A DNA stretch of 6,035 nt from a bacterium (GCA_013202595.1 JABMPV010000318.1:1-6035), one strand, 5' to 3'. Counted from the stretch's first letter, positions 1-5,832 are shown. Notes: generated by a model from the sequence alone, not told the origin. Numbers and translations are program-made.

Positions 1-558
1 CGCAGGGGCAACGACCGGGTGATGCCCCGGGGGACCTTCGCCAACATCCGCATCAGGAACCAGTTGGCGCCGGGGACCGAGGGCGGGTACACCACGGACT
101 TCACGACGGGTGCGGTCACATCCGTCTACGAAGCCGCTCTGTCATATCGCGAGGCCGGGATACCGCTCGTGGTCCTCGCCGGGGTCGACTACGGCATTGG
201 ATCGTCACGGGACTGGGCGGCGAAGGGGACCTTCCTGCTCGGGGTCGAGGCGGTCATCGCCAAGTCGTTCGAGCGGATCCATCGCTCGAATCTGGTGATG
301 ATGGGTGTGCTCCCGCTGACTTTCGCAGAGGGTGATGACGCTGCAACCCTGGGTCTCGACGGCACCGAGACCTTTGCGGTCGCCGTCGACGATTCTCTGC
401 TCCCGAGGCAGGATGTCGCCGTGATCGCCACCAGATCCGACGGCACCACCGTCGAGTTCACGACGACCTGCCGGGTGGACACGCCGGTGGAGGTGGAGTA
501 CCTGCGCAACGGCGGGATCCTCCACATGGTCCTCCGGCGGATGGCGGCAGAGGGCTGA
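1..558 (+). CDS. acnA: Aconitate hydratase, C-terminal part (5' end outside window)
   Basis: This is the last 185 codons of an AcnA/IRP1-type aconitase, which interconverts citrate and isocitrate through cis-aconitate in the cytoplasm using a [4Fe-4S] cluster. The frame is open from base 1 and begins RRGNDRVM, so the GTG/ATG at 19-24 is internal and not a start. What remains is the mobile swivel domain: RGTFANIRIRNQ (fragment residues 10-21), the active-site loop YGIGSSRDWAAKG (64-76) with the Ser-Ser-Arg triplet that binds substrate and supplies the catalytic serine in the family, FERIHRSNL (90-98), and the usual ending DTPVEVEYLRNGGILH. The cluster cysteines would lie upstream, outside the window. 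Two positions differ from the common AGKEYGSGSSRDW loop (AGVDYGIGSSRDW here), but the SSR triplet is kept. The TGA stop is one base before the menC start. A 2-methylisocitrate dehydratase of the related AcnD type is a less likely alternative. Confidence 0.96.
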   Translation, partial: RRGNDRVMPRGTFANIRIRNQLAPGTEGGYTTDFTTGAVTSVYEAALSYREAGIPLVVLAGVDYGIGSSRDWAAKGTFLLGVEAVIAKSFERIHRSNLVMMGVLPLTFAEGDDAATLGLDGTETFAVAVDDSLLPRQDVAVIATRSDGTTVEFTTTCRVDTPVEVEYLRNGGILHMVLRRMAAEG

Positions 559-559
559 G

Positions 560-1603
560 GTGTCCTCGGCCGCCCGGCTGACCCTCGCCGAGACGTCCCT
601 GGCGCTCGCCGTCCCATTCCGCAATGCGGCGACCACCGTCGGCGAACGCCGGACGATCCTCGTCGGCATCGACGACGGGGTACACGTCGGGTGGGGTGAA
701 GCAGGCCCGTATCCCGGTGTCACCGCCGACACGATCGAGATCGCCTCTCTGGGCCTCGCCAGGGCCGCGAGCGAGATCCTCTCCGGGGGGCATCCTGCGT
801 CCCTCTCCCCCACAGCCAGGGCCGCCGTGGATGAAGCCCGCACCGACCTCGCAGCGAGGCGAGCGGGGCTGCCGCTGTGGCGCTACCTCGGTGGACAGCA
901 GGCCGAGACCCCGGCATGCGCTGCCATCGGGATCGCCCCCGACATCGCCACATTGCTCGAAGCCGTCGCGGCCGTCGTCGAAGCGGGCTACACAGCCATC
1001 AAGCTCAAGATCGAACCAGGACGCGATGCGCCCGCGGTGCGGGCGGTGATCGGGGCGTTTCCTCACATCACCGTCGGGGTCGACGCAAACGGTTCGTACG
1101 ACAGAGCCGATGACTCCCTCGTGCGGGAGGTCGCGGCGCTCGCCGCCTACATCGAGCAGCCGTTCGCCCCCGGCGATCTCGAGGCACACAAGCAGTTGCG
1201 CGGGCCCGGGGTAACGGTGGTCCTCGACGAATCGATCTCGTCACCCGCAGCGGCTGCAGAGGCCATGGCGGCCGGAGCCGCCGACGTGGTGGCCGTCAAA
1301 CCGGGGCGGATCGGCGTCGACGGCTGCCTGCGCGTCATGGCCCACGCCCGCTCTCACGGCGTGGCCATCAAGGTGAGCAGCCTCCTCGAATCCGCTGTCG
1401 GCAGAGCCCACACCCTGGCGCTGGCAACGATGTCGGACGTCGCCATGGCCGACATAGCAACGTCCGATCGGTACTTCGCAGATGACCCATGGGCCGGGGC
1501 GATTCAGATGGAGCAAGGGATGGTCAGCAGCCCCGATGCCCCCGGCATCGGCATCACGGTGGACACATCGCGAGCGTCCGGCGTCAGGATCTTCGACGCC
1601 TGA
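560..1603 (+). CDS. menC: o-Succinylbenzoate synthase (enolase superfamily, MenC)
   Basis: This 347-residue enolase-superfamily protein most resembles o-succinylbenzoate synthase, which dehydrates SHCHC to o-succinylbenzoate in menaquinone biosynthesis. All expected catalytic positions are visible. They are the KxK pair in AIKLKI (K148, K150), metal ligands D175 in VDANGSY, E199 in YIEQPF and D223 in LDES, and the opposite-face lysine K247 in AVKPGR. The late block LLESAVGRAHTLALA (275-289) and DIATSDRYFADD (298-309) are typical of MenC. The N-terminal capping domain covers roughly residues 5-115 and the barrel the rest. Length is slightly short for type-2 MenC proteins (about 370). The GTG start at 560 follows the aconitase stop by one base, with AGAGGG at 549-554 as ribosome binding site, so translation is probably coupled. 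The same subfamily contains N-succinylamino-acid racemases, some bifunctional. No other men gene is visible, so that activity cannot be excluded. Confidence 0.88.
   Translation: MSSAARLTLAETSLALAVPFRNAATTVGERRTILVGIDDGVHVGWGEAGPYPGVTADTIEIASLGLARAASEILSGGHPASLSPTARAAVDEARTDLAARRAGLPLWRYLGGQQAETPACAAIGIAPDIATLLEAVAAVVEAGYTAIKLKIEPGRDAPAVRAVIGAFPHITVGVDANGSYDRADDSLVREVAALAAYIEQPFAPGDLEAHKQLRGPGVTVVLDESISSPAAAAEAMAAGAADVVAVKPGRIGVDGCLRVMAHARSHGVAIKVSSLLESAVGRAHTLALATMSDVAMADIATSDRYFADDPWAGAIQMEQGMVSSPDAPGIGITVDTSRASGVRIFDA
1533..1551. terminator. Hairpin at the menC 3' end, possible terminator for the convergent gene
   Basis: CCGATGCC (1533-1540) and GGCATCGG (1544-1551) form a perfect 8-bp GC-rich stem with a three-base loop. 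It lies inside the menC coding sequence, 49 bases before the menC stop codon. On the minus strand it falls 53 bases past the stop of the oxidoreductase gene, where a terminator would be expected because the two genes are separated by one base. No T run follows on either strand, and chance arising from the codons is possible. Confidence 0.25.
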
Positions 1604-1604
1604 T

Positions 1605-2198
1605 TCAGTCGCCCCAGTAGCGCTGCTCACGCCACGGGTCACCGTACATGTGATACCCGTTTCGCTCCCAGAAGCCGGGCCGGTCGCCGGCCACGAGGTC
1701 GAATCCCCTGACCCATTTGACCGACTTCCAGAAGTAGAGGTGGGGCACCACGAGGCGCAACGGCCAGCCGTGATCCGGATCGAGCGCCTCGCCCCCGAAC
1801 CGATATGCGAACAGATTGCCCTCGCGGGCGAAGTCCTCGAGGGGGAAGTTGGTCGTGAACCCGTGCTCAGCCTTCACCACGACATGGGTCGCCTCGGGAG
1901 ACGGCCCAGCCATCTCCAGGAGGTCGGCCACGGCGACGCCCTCCCAGCGGGTGTCGAGCCTGGACCACTTGGTCACACAGTGGATGTCGGCCACGACCTC
2001 GATCGAAGGGAGTTCCCCCATCTCGTCGAAGCTGAGGCCGATGGGACGCTCGACCAGCCCACCAATGGTGAAGTCCCATGACGCCAGATCCACGTCGGGC
2101 ACCACTCCGACGTGGAGCACCGGGAAGCGCTCCGTCACATATTGACCGGGTGGGACCCTGGCGGGGTCGACGCTGTCTGTGATGTCGTCCCAGGACAC
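1605..2198 (-). CDS. Sulfite-oxidase-like molybdopterin-dependent oxidoreductase
   Basis: This 197-residue protein belongs to the oxidoreductase molybdopterin-binding family (sulfite oxidase/YedY fold, compact COG2041-like form). Recognisable blocks are PPGQYVTERFPVLHVG (16-31), VVADIHCVTKWSRLDTRWEG (68-87), where C74 should be the cysteine that ligates molybdenum, GFTTNFPLEDF (113-123), LRLVVPHLYFWKSVKWVRGF (148-166) and the end FWERNGYHMYGDPW. It lacks a Tat or Sec signal and the C-terminal dimerisation domain of true sulfite oxidases, so a cytosolic enzyme of about 200 residues is expected. The physiological substrate of this subfamily is not settled. An upstream in-frame ATG at 2369 would give 254 residues, but it lies inside the divergent gene and the extra segment is unlike the family. 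The GTG at 2198 has a clear AGGAG five bases before it. Its stop is one base from the menC stop. Confidence 0.9.
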   Translation of the reverse strand: MSWDDITDSVDPARVPPGQYVTERFPVLHVGVVPDVDLASWDFTIGGLVERPIGLSFDEMGELPSIEVVADIHCVTKWSRLDTRWEGVAVADLLEMAGPSPEATHVVVKAEHGFTTNFPLEDFAREGNLFAYRFGGEALDPDHGWPLRLVVPHLYFWKSVKWVRGFDLVAGDRPGFWERNGYHMYGDPWREQRYWGD

Positions 2199-2203
2199 GT
2201 CGT

Positions 2204-2208
2204 CTCCT
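2204..2208 (-). promoter_or_regulatory. Ribosome binding site fixing the oxidoreductase start
   Basis: On the minus strand, AGGAG lies five bases ahead of the GTG at 2198. It is the strongest ribosome binding site near this gene and is the main reason for choosing the 197-residue product over the longer frame. Confidence 0.75.
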
Positions 2209-2222
2209 GGTGAGAGCGTTGG

Positions 2223-2228
2223 ATGGTA
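2223..2228 (-). promoter_or_regulatory. Candidate -10 box for the oxidoreductase gene
   Basis: Read on the minus strand this is TACCAT, matching the actinobacterial -10 pattern TAnnnT. It sits 24 bases upstream of the GTG start, leaving room for a short leader that contains the AGGAG. I see no convincing -35 hexamer. A six-base degenerate match can occur by chance. Confidence 0.3.
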
Positions 2229-2254
2229 CCGATCCGACAGACCTGGACTGCGGC

Positions 2255-2260
2255 TACCGT
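2255..2260 (+). promoter_or_regulatory. Candidate -10 box for the thioredoxin-like gene (possibly leaderless)
   Basis: TACCGT matches TAnnnT and ends eight bases before the GTG at 2269. That spacing would put the transcription start at or next to the start codon, giving a leaderless mRNA, which is common in actinobacteria. It also explains why no ribosome binding site is seen there. No clear -35 hexamer is present. Confidence 0.3.
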
Positions 2261-2268
2261 TCCGGGTC

Positions 2269-2871
2269 GTGGAACCCACCTCTCCCGATATCGTCGAATC
2301 GCCGCCCCGACGCCATCGCACGGGCAGCTTTGCGCTGCTGATGACCGTGGTGGTGCTGGTCGGAGTCATCGGCTCTCAGCTGATCGGGTCGTCCGCAGAT
2401 TCGACAAGGACCACAGTCGAAGGGAGCGCCGCCCCTCCCGGAGCGCCGAGATCGGGCGCAGCACCGGACTTTACCGTGACGGCATTCTTCGACGGTGCCA
2501 CCTTCCGACTCTCCGATCACATCGCCACCGATGGTCGCCCCGTGATCCTCAATCTGTGGGCGTCCTGGTGCTACCCGTGCCGCGTCGAGATGCCCGATCT
2601 CGATGCAGCAGCACTCGCCCACCCCGAGGTGCAGTTCGTGGGAATCGCCGTCGAGGACACCCCCGCTTCGGCGCTCGGTTTCGCCGAGGAGGTGCGGGTG
2701 TCGTATCCGCTGGCCCACGATGTGGACGGCCTGGTCGACATCCACTACCCCGCGCCGGGCCTGCCGGCCACATACGTGATCGACGGCAGTGGAGAGTTCG
2801 TCCGGGTCGCCTACGGAGCCATCAGCAGGCCACAGATCGAGGCGATGATCTCTGAAGTCGTCGGTCACTGA
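2269..2871 (+). CDS. Membrane-anchored TlpA/ResA-like thioredoxin-fold protein
   Basis: From the GTG at 2269 this is a 200-residue thiol-disulfide oxidoreductase of the TlpA/ResA/DsbE group, likely acting outside the membrane in disulfide reduction, for example in cytochrome c maturation. A basic stretch PPRRHR (12-17) precedes one hydrophobic segment (about 21-38), predicting a cytoplasmic N terminus and an uncleaved anchor. A linker rich in Ala, Pro, Ser and Thr (42-65) follows, then the thioredoxin domain APDF...ILNLWASWCYPCRVEMP with redox cysteines C101 and C104. The cis-proline is P166 in GLPATYVID. An in-frame ATG at 2182 would add 29 residues but would overlap the 5' end of the divergent oxidoreductase and has no ribosome binding site. 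ATG at 2341 would remove the basic residues before the membrane segment. No cytochrome biogenesis genes (ccdA, resB, ccs) are in view, so its partner is unknown. The start is moderately certain, the family highly. Confidence 0.88.
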   Translation: MEPTSPDIVESPPRRHRTGSFALLMTVVVLVGVIGSQLIGSSADSTRTTVEGSAAPPGAPRSGAAPDFTVTAFFDGATFRLSDHIATDGRPVILNLWASWCYPCRVEMPDLDAAALAHPEVQFVGIAVEDTPASALGFAEEVRVSYPLAHDVDGLVDIHYPAPGLPATYVIDGSGEFVRVAYGAISRPQIEAMISEVVGH

Positions 2872-2880
2872 CCTGACCGA
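2861..2880. terminator. Inverted repeat at the thioredoxin-like gene stop
   Basis: TCGGTC (2861-2866) pairs with GACCGA (2875-2880), placing the TGA stop in an 8-base loop. An overlapping palindrome GGTCA-C-TGACC (2863-2873) is an alternative fold. It lies between two convergent genes, so it could act on both strands. It lacks a T run and is short, so support is modest. Confidence 0.3.
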
Positions 2881-2903
2881 AATCCGTGGAACGTTGAGCA
2901 TTG

Positions 2904-2916
2904 ACCTCATCGAGGT
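2904..2916. terminator. Small hairpin downstream of the permease gene
   Basis: ACCTC-ATC-GAGGT is a perfect 5-bp stem with a three-base loop, 12 bases past the permease stop on the minus strand, in the 57-base gap between convergent genes. It is weak and lacks a T run. Confidence 0.2.
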
Positions 2917-2928
2917 GCAGACGGTGCC

Positions 2929-4698
2929 TCAGGACGGCCAGACGATCGGGACCATCACGGCCACGGTCACGATCGTGGCGAGTGACAGGGCGGTGCCGAG
3001 GCGGGCGTAGTCACTGAATCGATACCCCCCGGGACCCCACACCATGGTGTTGGTCTGGTAGCCAATGGGCGTCAGGAACGAGGCCGATGCCCCGATGGCG
3101 ACGACGATCGCCATGGCTCTCGGGTCGATCCCGATCTCGGCAGCGGCCGCCATGGCAATCGGGAACATGAGCACGGCGGCGGCGTTGTTGGTGATCATCT
3201 CGGTGAGCGCCATGGTCGCCAGGAGCAACCCGATGACCACCGCGATCGACCCGAACCCATCGAGCGTGGTGATGATGCCGTCGGCGATCAGGTCGGCCAG
3301 GCCGGTCTTGTAGATCGCGGCTCCGAGGCCGAATGCCGAAGCGATCACGACCAGGACGTCGAAGTCCAGCGATGCCTTCGCCTCGTTGGGTGTGAGGACG
3401 CCGAGTGCCACGACGGCGAACGCTCCGACCAACGACGCCTCGAGGATCCCGGTCAGACCGGTGGCTGCGGCCAGGACAACGCCGGCCCCGATGGCGAGGG
3501 CGACCTTTCCCTTGGCCGAGCGCGCCGGCTCTGATCCCGTGATGCGCGAGACCAGCAGGAAGTCGTTCCGGTCGTACCACCTGCTCCGAAACGCTCGCGA
3601 CGCCACGATCAGCAGCGTGTCGCCGATCCGCAGCCGGAGCTCACCGAGCTTGCCCTCGACCCGGTGGTCGGCACGGTGCGCCGCAACGACCGCTGCCTGG
3701 TATCTGCTGCGGAAATCCATCTGTTTGAGCGAGTGGCCGACCAGAGGCGATGCGGGGCCGACGACCACCTCGTAGAAGACCTGCTGGGTCGTGTCGAATC
3801 CTGCGATGTGATCCTCGGCCTCGGGAATGAGGCCCCTGGTGTTGTGGAGGTCGATCACATCACCGGCGAGGCCGACGAACCGGAGGTGGTCGTCGCCGCG
3901 GAGTTCGGTCGTCGGAGCCACGGGTGCGATCACCCGGTCGCCGCGCGTCACCTGCACCAGGAACACCCCGGCCAGGTGGCGCAGATGCCCCACTTCGACC
4001 GTGACTCCGTCGAGCGGTCCGCCGGCCTCCACGATCATGTCGAGCACGAACTCACGGACGTCGCCCTCGATGTCACGCCGCGCAGGCTTCCGCTCGGGCA
4101 GGACGATCGGCGCCAGCGCAATCACCAGGATCAATCCGGCAATGGCCACCGGCAGACCGATGGTCCCCACCTCGAAGAACCCGAACGGATCTCTCCCCGA
4201 TTGCTCGAGCAGCCCGGACACCACCAGGTTGGTCGACGTGCCGATCACCGTCAGCGTCCCGCCGAGCAGTGCGGCGAACGACAGCGGCATCAAGTACCGC
4301 GACACCGACCGCCCATTGCGGTGCGCCCAGCGTGACACCGCCGGGACCAGCATCGCAACGATCGGCGTGTTGTTGAGCACCGCCGACATCCCTGCAGCAG
4401 GCACGAGCAACCGCGCCATCGCCGTCCGCTCGCCCCGCGCACTCCCGAGCACCGGCCCGATGACACCGTTGAGGACGCCCGTCCTCTCGATGGCTCCGGC
4501 CACGACGTAGAGGCCGGCGACGCTCACGGGAGCCGGATTGGAGAACCCGGAGAACGCTTCGGCGGGTTCCAGGACGCCGGCGACCAGCAGCGTCACTGTC
4601 GCACCGAGGATCGCCATCGACGGCGGCACCATCTCACGGGCCAGCGCGACCACCGCAACAGCGACGACCGCCACCGTCAGCCAGGACTCCCATGTCAT
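2929..4698 (-). CDS. SLC13-family anion permease with two central TrkA-C domains
   Basis: This 589-residue integral membrane transporter is of the SLC13/DASS (divalent anion:sodium symporter) type, in the branch carrying paired regulatory RCK_C (TrkA-C) domains, as in SAC1/SLT-like sulfate transporters. Hydrophobic segments fill residues 1-200 and 398-588. Between them lie two soluble domains, about 215-285 and 305-370 (HSLKQMDF, LRIGDTLLIVA). The two halves carry the family's repeated substrate/sodium motifs: LNNTPIVAML (108-117) with GTSTNLV (153-159), and ITNNAAAVLMFP (502-513) with TPIGYQTNTMV (543-553). The ATG start at 4698 has GGAG nine bases upstream. Length is normal for this branch. 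Sulfate, another divalent anion or a dicarboxylate are all possible substrates. The nearby sulfite-oxidase-like gene hints at sulfur metabolism, but the two genes are not in one operon. Confidence 0.9.
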   Translation of the reverse strand: MTWESWLTVAVVAVAVVALAREMVPPSMAILGATVTLLVAGVLEPAEAFSGFSNPAPVSVAGLYVVAGAIERTGVLNGVIGPVLGSARGERTAMARLLVPAAGMSAVLNNTPIVAMLVPAVSRWAHRNGRSVSRYLMPLSFAALLGGTLTVIGTSTNLVVSGLLEQSGRDPFGFFEVGTIGLPVAIAGLILVIALAPIVLPERKPARRDIEGDVREFVLDMIVEAGGPLDGVTVEVGHLRHLAGVFLVQVTRGDRVIAPVAPTTELRGDDHLRFVGLAGDVIDLHNTRGLIPEAEDHIAGFDTTQQVFYEVVVGPASPLVGHSLKQMDFRSRYQAAVVAAHRADHRVEGKLGELRLRIGDTLLIVASRAFRSRWYDRNDFLLVSRITGSEPARSAKGKVALAIGAGVVLAAATGLTGILEASLVGAFAVVALGVLTPNEAKASLDFDVLVVIASAFGLGAAIYKTGLADLIADGIITTLDGFGSIAVVIGLLLATMALTEMITNNAAAVLMFPIAMAAAAEIGIDPRAMAIVVAIGASASFLTPIGYQTNTMVWGPGGYRFSDYARLGTALSLATIVTVAVMVPIVWPS

Positions 4699-4724
4699 CG
4701 TCGTGCGCTCCAGACCACGGGGGA

Positions 4725-4730
4725 ACGGTA
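4725..4730 (-). promoter_or_regulatory. Candidate -10 box for the permease gene
   Basis: On the minus strand this reads TACCGT (TAnnnT), 26 bases before the ATG at 4698, giving a predicted leader of about 20 bases that contains the GGAG site. A poor -35-like TCGACG lies at 4751-4746 with 15-base spacing. The same TACCGT hexamer precedes the thioredoxin-like gene. Confidence 0.3.
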
Positions 4731-4740
4731 GTTGTCGGAA

Positions 4741-4764
4741 TCAGTCGTCGATCGTCAGTCGTCG
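4741..4764. repeat. 10-base direct repeat with 14-base period upstream of the permease
   Basis: TCAGTCGTCG occurs at 4741-4750 and again at 4755-4764, four bases apart. A degenerate third copy of the core (AGTTGTCGG) lies just before, at 4730-4738, in the same 14-base phase. The repeat is directly upstream of the candidate permease -10 box, where an activator or repressor could bind. It may also be a small tandem duplication without function. Confidence 0.45.
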
Positions 4765-4773
4765 GTCATCGGT

Positions 4774-4798
4774 CCGTAGCGACGTCGACCCGCTACGG
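4774..4798 (-). terminator. 8-bp inverted repeat, likely end of the lipoprotein transcript
   Basis: CCGTAGCG (4774-4781) and CGCTACGG (4791-4798) are perfect complements around a nine-base loop. On the minus strand the stem overlaps the TAG (4795-4793) that closes the PD40 remnant. It precedes the promoter region of the next minus-strand gene, the place where transcription from the lipoprotein gene should end. No T run follows, as is common for terminators in GC-rich bacteria. An operator is the alternative. Confidence 0.4.
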
Positions 4799-4980
4799 CC
4801 GCCAGGCCGGGATTCCGTCGAGCACGGCGTTGTCGGTGAGGCGGATCAGATCTTCCCCGGTCGGGCCGACCAGGTGGATCTCGCGGTTGCCATCCCTGCT
4901 CGAGGTGAACGCGATGGCCCCCCATCGGGGGACCAGACCGAGACCCGTACACGGGCCGATCGTCCGTCAGGCGAGTCTGA
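4793..4980 (-). pseudogene. Frameshifted C-terminal remnant of a TolB/PD40 beta-propeller protein
   Basis: Reading the minus strand directly after the lipoprotein stop, the frame encodes SDSPDG and then VWSPDG (W codon at 4935-4933). After a shift at the run of six G (4923-4918), the sequence resumes as AIAFTSSRDGNREIHLVG, then LIRLTDNAVLDGIPAWRP and a TAG stop. WSPDG-x-IAFTSxRDGNxEI...RLTxN...PAW is the signature of PD40/WD40-like repeats in TolB and related propeller proteins, here about one and a half blades. Neither frame has an ATG, GTG or TTG start of its own, and the shift needs one missing or two extra bases. It is therefore a decayed remnant, unless the homopolymer was misread and the lipoprotein stop is also wrong. 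Positions 4699-4792 hold only regulatory-looking repeats. Confidence 0.75.
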
Positions 4981-5619
4981 TCACCCCTCTGGTGCGTTCT
5001 GGGTGATCAGCGGGATGCGTCTCCAGGTCTCCAACCAGGACACCACGAGACCGAGTTCGATCTCATCCCACTGGGCGCTGAACCAGCGACCGTCCTCGAC
5101 CCAGTTCAGGAAGTCGACGCCGCCATCGATCGTCTGGGCGCAGCCCTCGACACCCCGAACCACAATCGGGGCGTGATCCGAAAAGAGGCTCGTGCACGGG
5201 TCCAGGTCGGCCGGGCTGTTGGAGAGGCTCAGCACCACCGCACCCGACCTGGCCGGCCGAACGACCAGGTTGTACGTGACCGCGGCCGGATCGTTCCCCG
5301 GGGTGAGGGTGAAGACCTCGGCTGAGGTCGGTCCCTCTATCGGAGCCGCAGTGGGAAGCAGCATCCACGCACCGCTCGATCCGAGCAGGAGGGCGAGACT
5401 CTCCTGCTGGTCGATTGGAATCTCATGGGCGGGCTCCCACGCCGACACGTCGTCGCGCGACGGCGCCATCGTGTGGGTGACTGCGGGGAGAGTATCTGAG
5501 GCTGTGGTAGCGGTCGTGGTCACGGCGTCATCGTCACTACAGGCAGCGACGAGGACCACCAAGGCAACGGCAACCACGGCCGAACGGGCGACGACGGCCG
5601 AACGTGTGATAGCCGCCAC
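4981..5619 (-). CDS. Putative lipoprotein of unknown function
   Basis: This 212-residue protein has an actinobacterial lipoprotein signal. Residues 1-26 are a short basic-hydrophobic leader ending in LVAAC, so C27 would be lipidated and the protein held on the outer face of the membrane. A Ser/Thr-rich spacer (28-55) follows, then a compact domain of about 150 residues with two further cysteines (C142, C160) that may form a disulfide. Near the end is an aromatic block, NWVEDGRWFSAQW (172-184), followed by IELGLVVSWLETWRRI. I do not recognise the family. The pattern of a DGRWF strand followed by a helix recalls small secreted substrate-binding or LolA-like folds, but this is only a resemblance. 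The GTG start at 5619 is supported by AGGAG at 5633-5629. Its last residues, ITQNAPEG, look like the opening of a PD40 repeat, and PD40-like sequence continues in the same frame after the stop, so the C terminus may have been altered. Confidence 0.8.
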   Translation of the reverse strand: MAAITRSAVVARSAVVAVALVVLVAACSDDDAVTTTATTASDTLPAVTHTMAPSRDDVSAWEPAHEIPIDQQESLALLLGSSGAWMLLPTAAPIEGPTSAEVFTLTPGNDPAAVTYNLVVRPARSGAVVLSLSNSPADLDPCTSLFSDHAPIVVRGVEGCAQTIDGGVDFLNWVEDGRWFSAQWDEIELGLVVSWLETWRRIPLITQNAPEG

Positions 5620-5646
5620 GACCGTCCTCTCCTCGCCTCGACATCA

Positions 5647-5683
5647 CTCTGTGCCGCATGTGATTGCGGCGATAGGGGCAGAG
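5647..5683. promoter_or_regulatory. Nested hairpin or operator-like palindrome between divergent genes
   Basis: GCCGCA (5653-5658) and TGCGGC (5665-5670) form a perfect 6-bp stem around TGTGAT. It is enclosed by CTCTG (5647-5651) pairing with CAGAG (5679-5683). As DNA the inner palindrome could be an operator 33 bases upstream of the lipoprotein GTG. As RNA it could be part of a leader of the rightward gene. Its 3' arm is shared with another inverted repeat, so the two folds exclude each other. Confidence 0.4.
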
Positions 5684-5707
5684 GTCCCATCGGGCGGGCA
5701 TCGCCGC
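5666..5707 (+). promoter_or_regulatory. Alternative 8-bp long-range stem
   Basis: GCGGCGAT (5666-5673) is perfectly complementary to ATCGCCGC (5700-5707) across a 26-base loop. It reuses bases 5666-5670, which are also the 3' arm of the hairpin at 5653-5670. Such competition, followed by a terminator-like hairpin, is the usual architecture of attenuators and riboswitches, but no known riboswitch class is recognised. Confidence 0.35.
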
Positions 5708-5734
5708 CGTGGCTGGTGCGGGAGCCGATGGAAC

Positions 5735-5755
5735 TGCCTCCTGAGGGGGCATTTT
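5735..5755 (+). terminator. Intrinsic-terminator-like hairpin with T run
   Basis: TGCCTCC (5735-5741) pairs with GGGGGCA (5745-5751), seven pairs including one G-T wobble, around a TGA loop, followed at once by TTTT (5752-5755). It is the only hairpin in the window with a T run in the rho-independent position. On the plus strand there is no intact gene upstream, so it could end a small RNA or attenuate transcription into the zinc-ribbon gene. Confidence 0.5.
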
Positions 5756-5824
5756 CCGAGGTGGCAACAGTGGTTTCGTGACTCGCCCGGGGGCGGGTTC
5801 TCGGGTCGGCCCACCCCTTCTCCC

Positions 5825-5832
5825 GGAGGTGA
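5825..5832 (+). promoter_or_regulatory. Near-perfect Shine-Dalgarno sequence
   Basis: GGAGGTGA matches eight consecutive bases of the anti-Shine-Dalgarno complement and stands six bases before an ATG at 5839. It is by far the strongest ribosome binding site in the window, yet it serves a nine-codon frame and not the zinc-ribbon gene. Confidence 0.6.

Noticed and set aside
2182..2268. Upstream ATG at 2182 as the start of the TlpA-like gene
   Set aside because: No ribosome binding site precedes it, it would overlap the well-supported 5' end of the divergent oxidoreductase, and the extra residues are not typical of the family.
2199..2369. 57-residue N-terminal extension of the molybdopterin oxidoreductase
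   Set aside because: It lies over the divergent gene's coding region, has no signal peptide character, and the GTG at 2198 has an excellent AGGAG.
4741..4764. CRISPR-like repeat
   Set aside because: Only two 10-base copies with 4-base spacing, far too short and too close for a CRISPR array.
4755..4952. 65-residue minus-strand frame starting with ATG at 4952
   Set aside because: It is a third-frame shadow of the PD40 remnant, with an Arg/Pro/Gly-rich translation, while the propeller motifs are in the other two frames.
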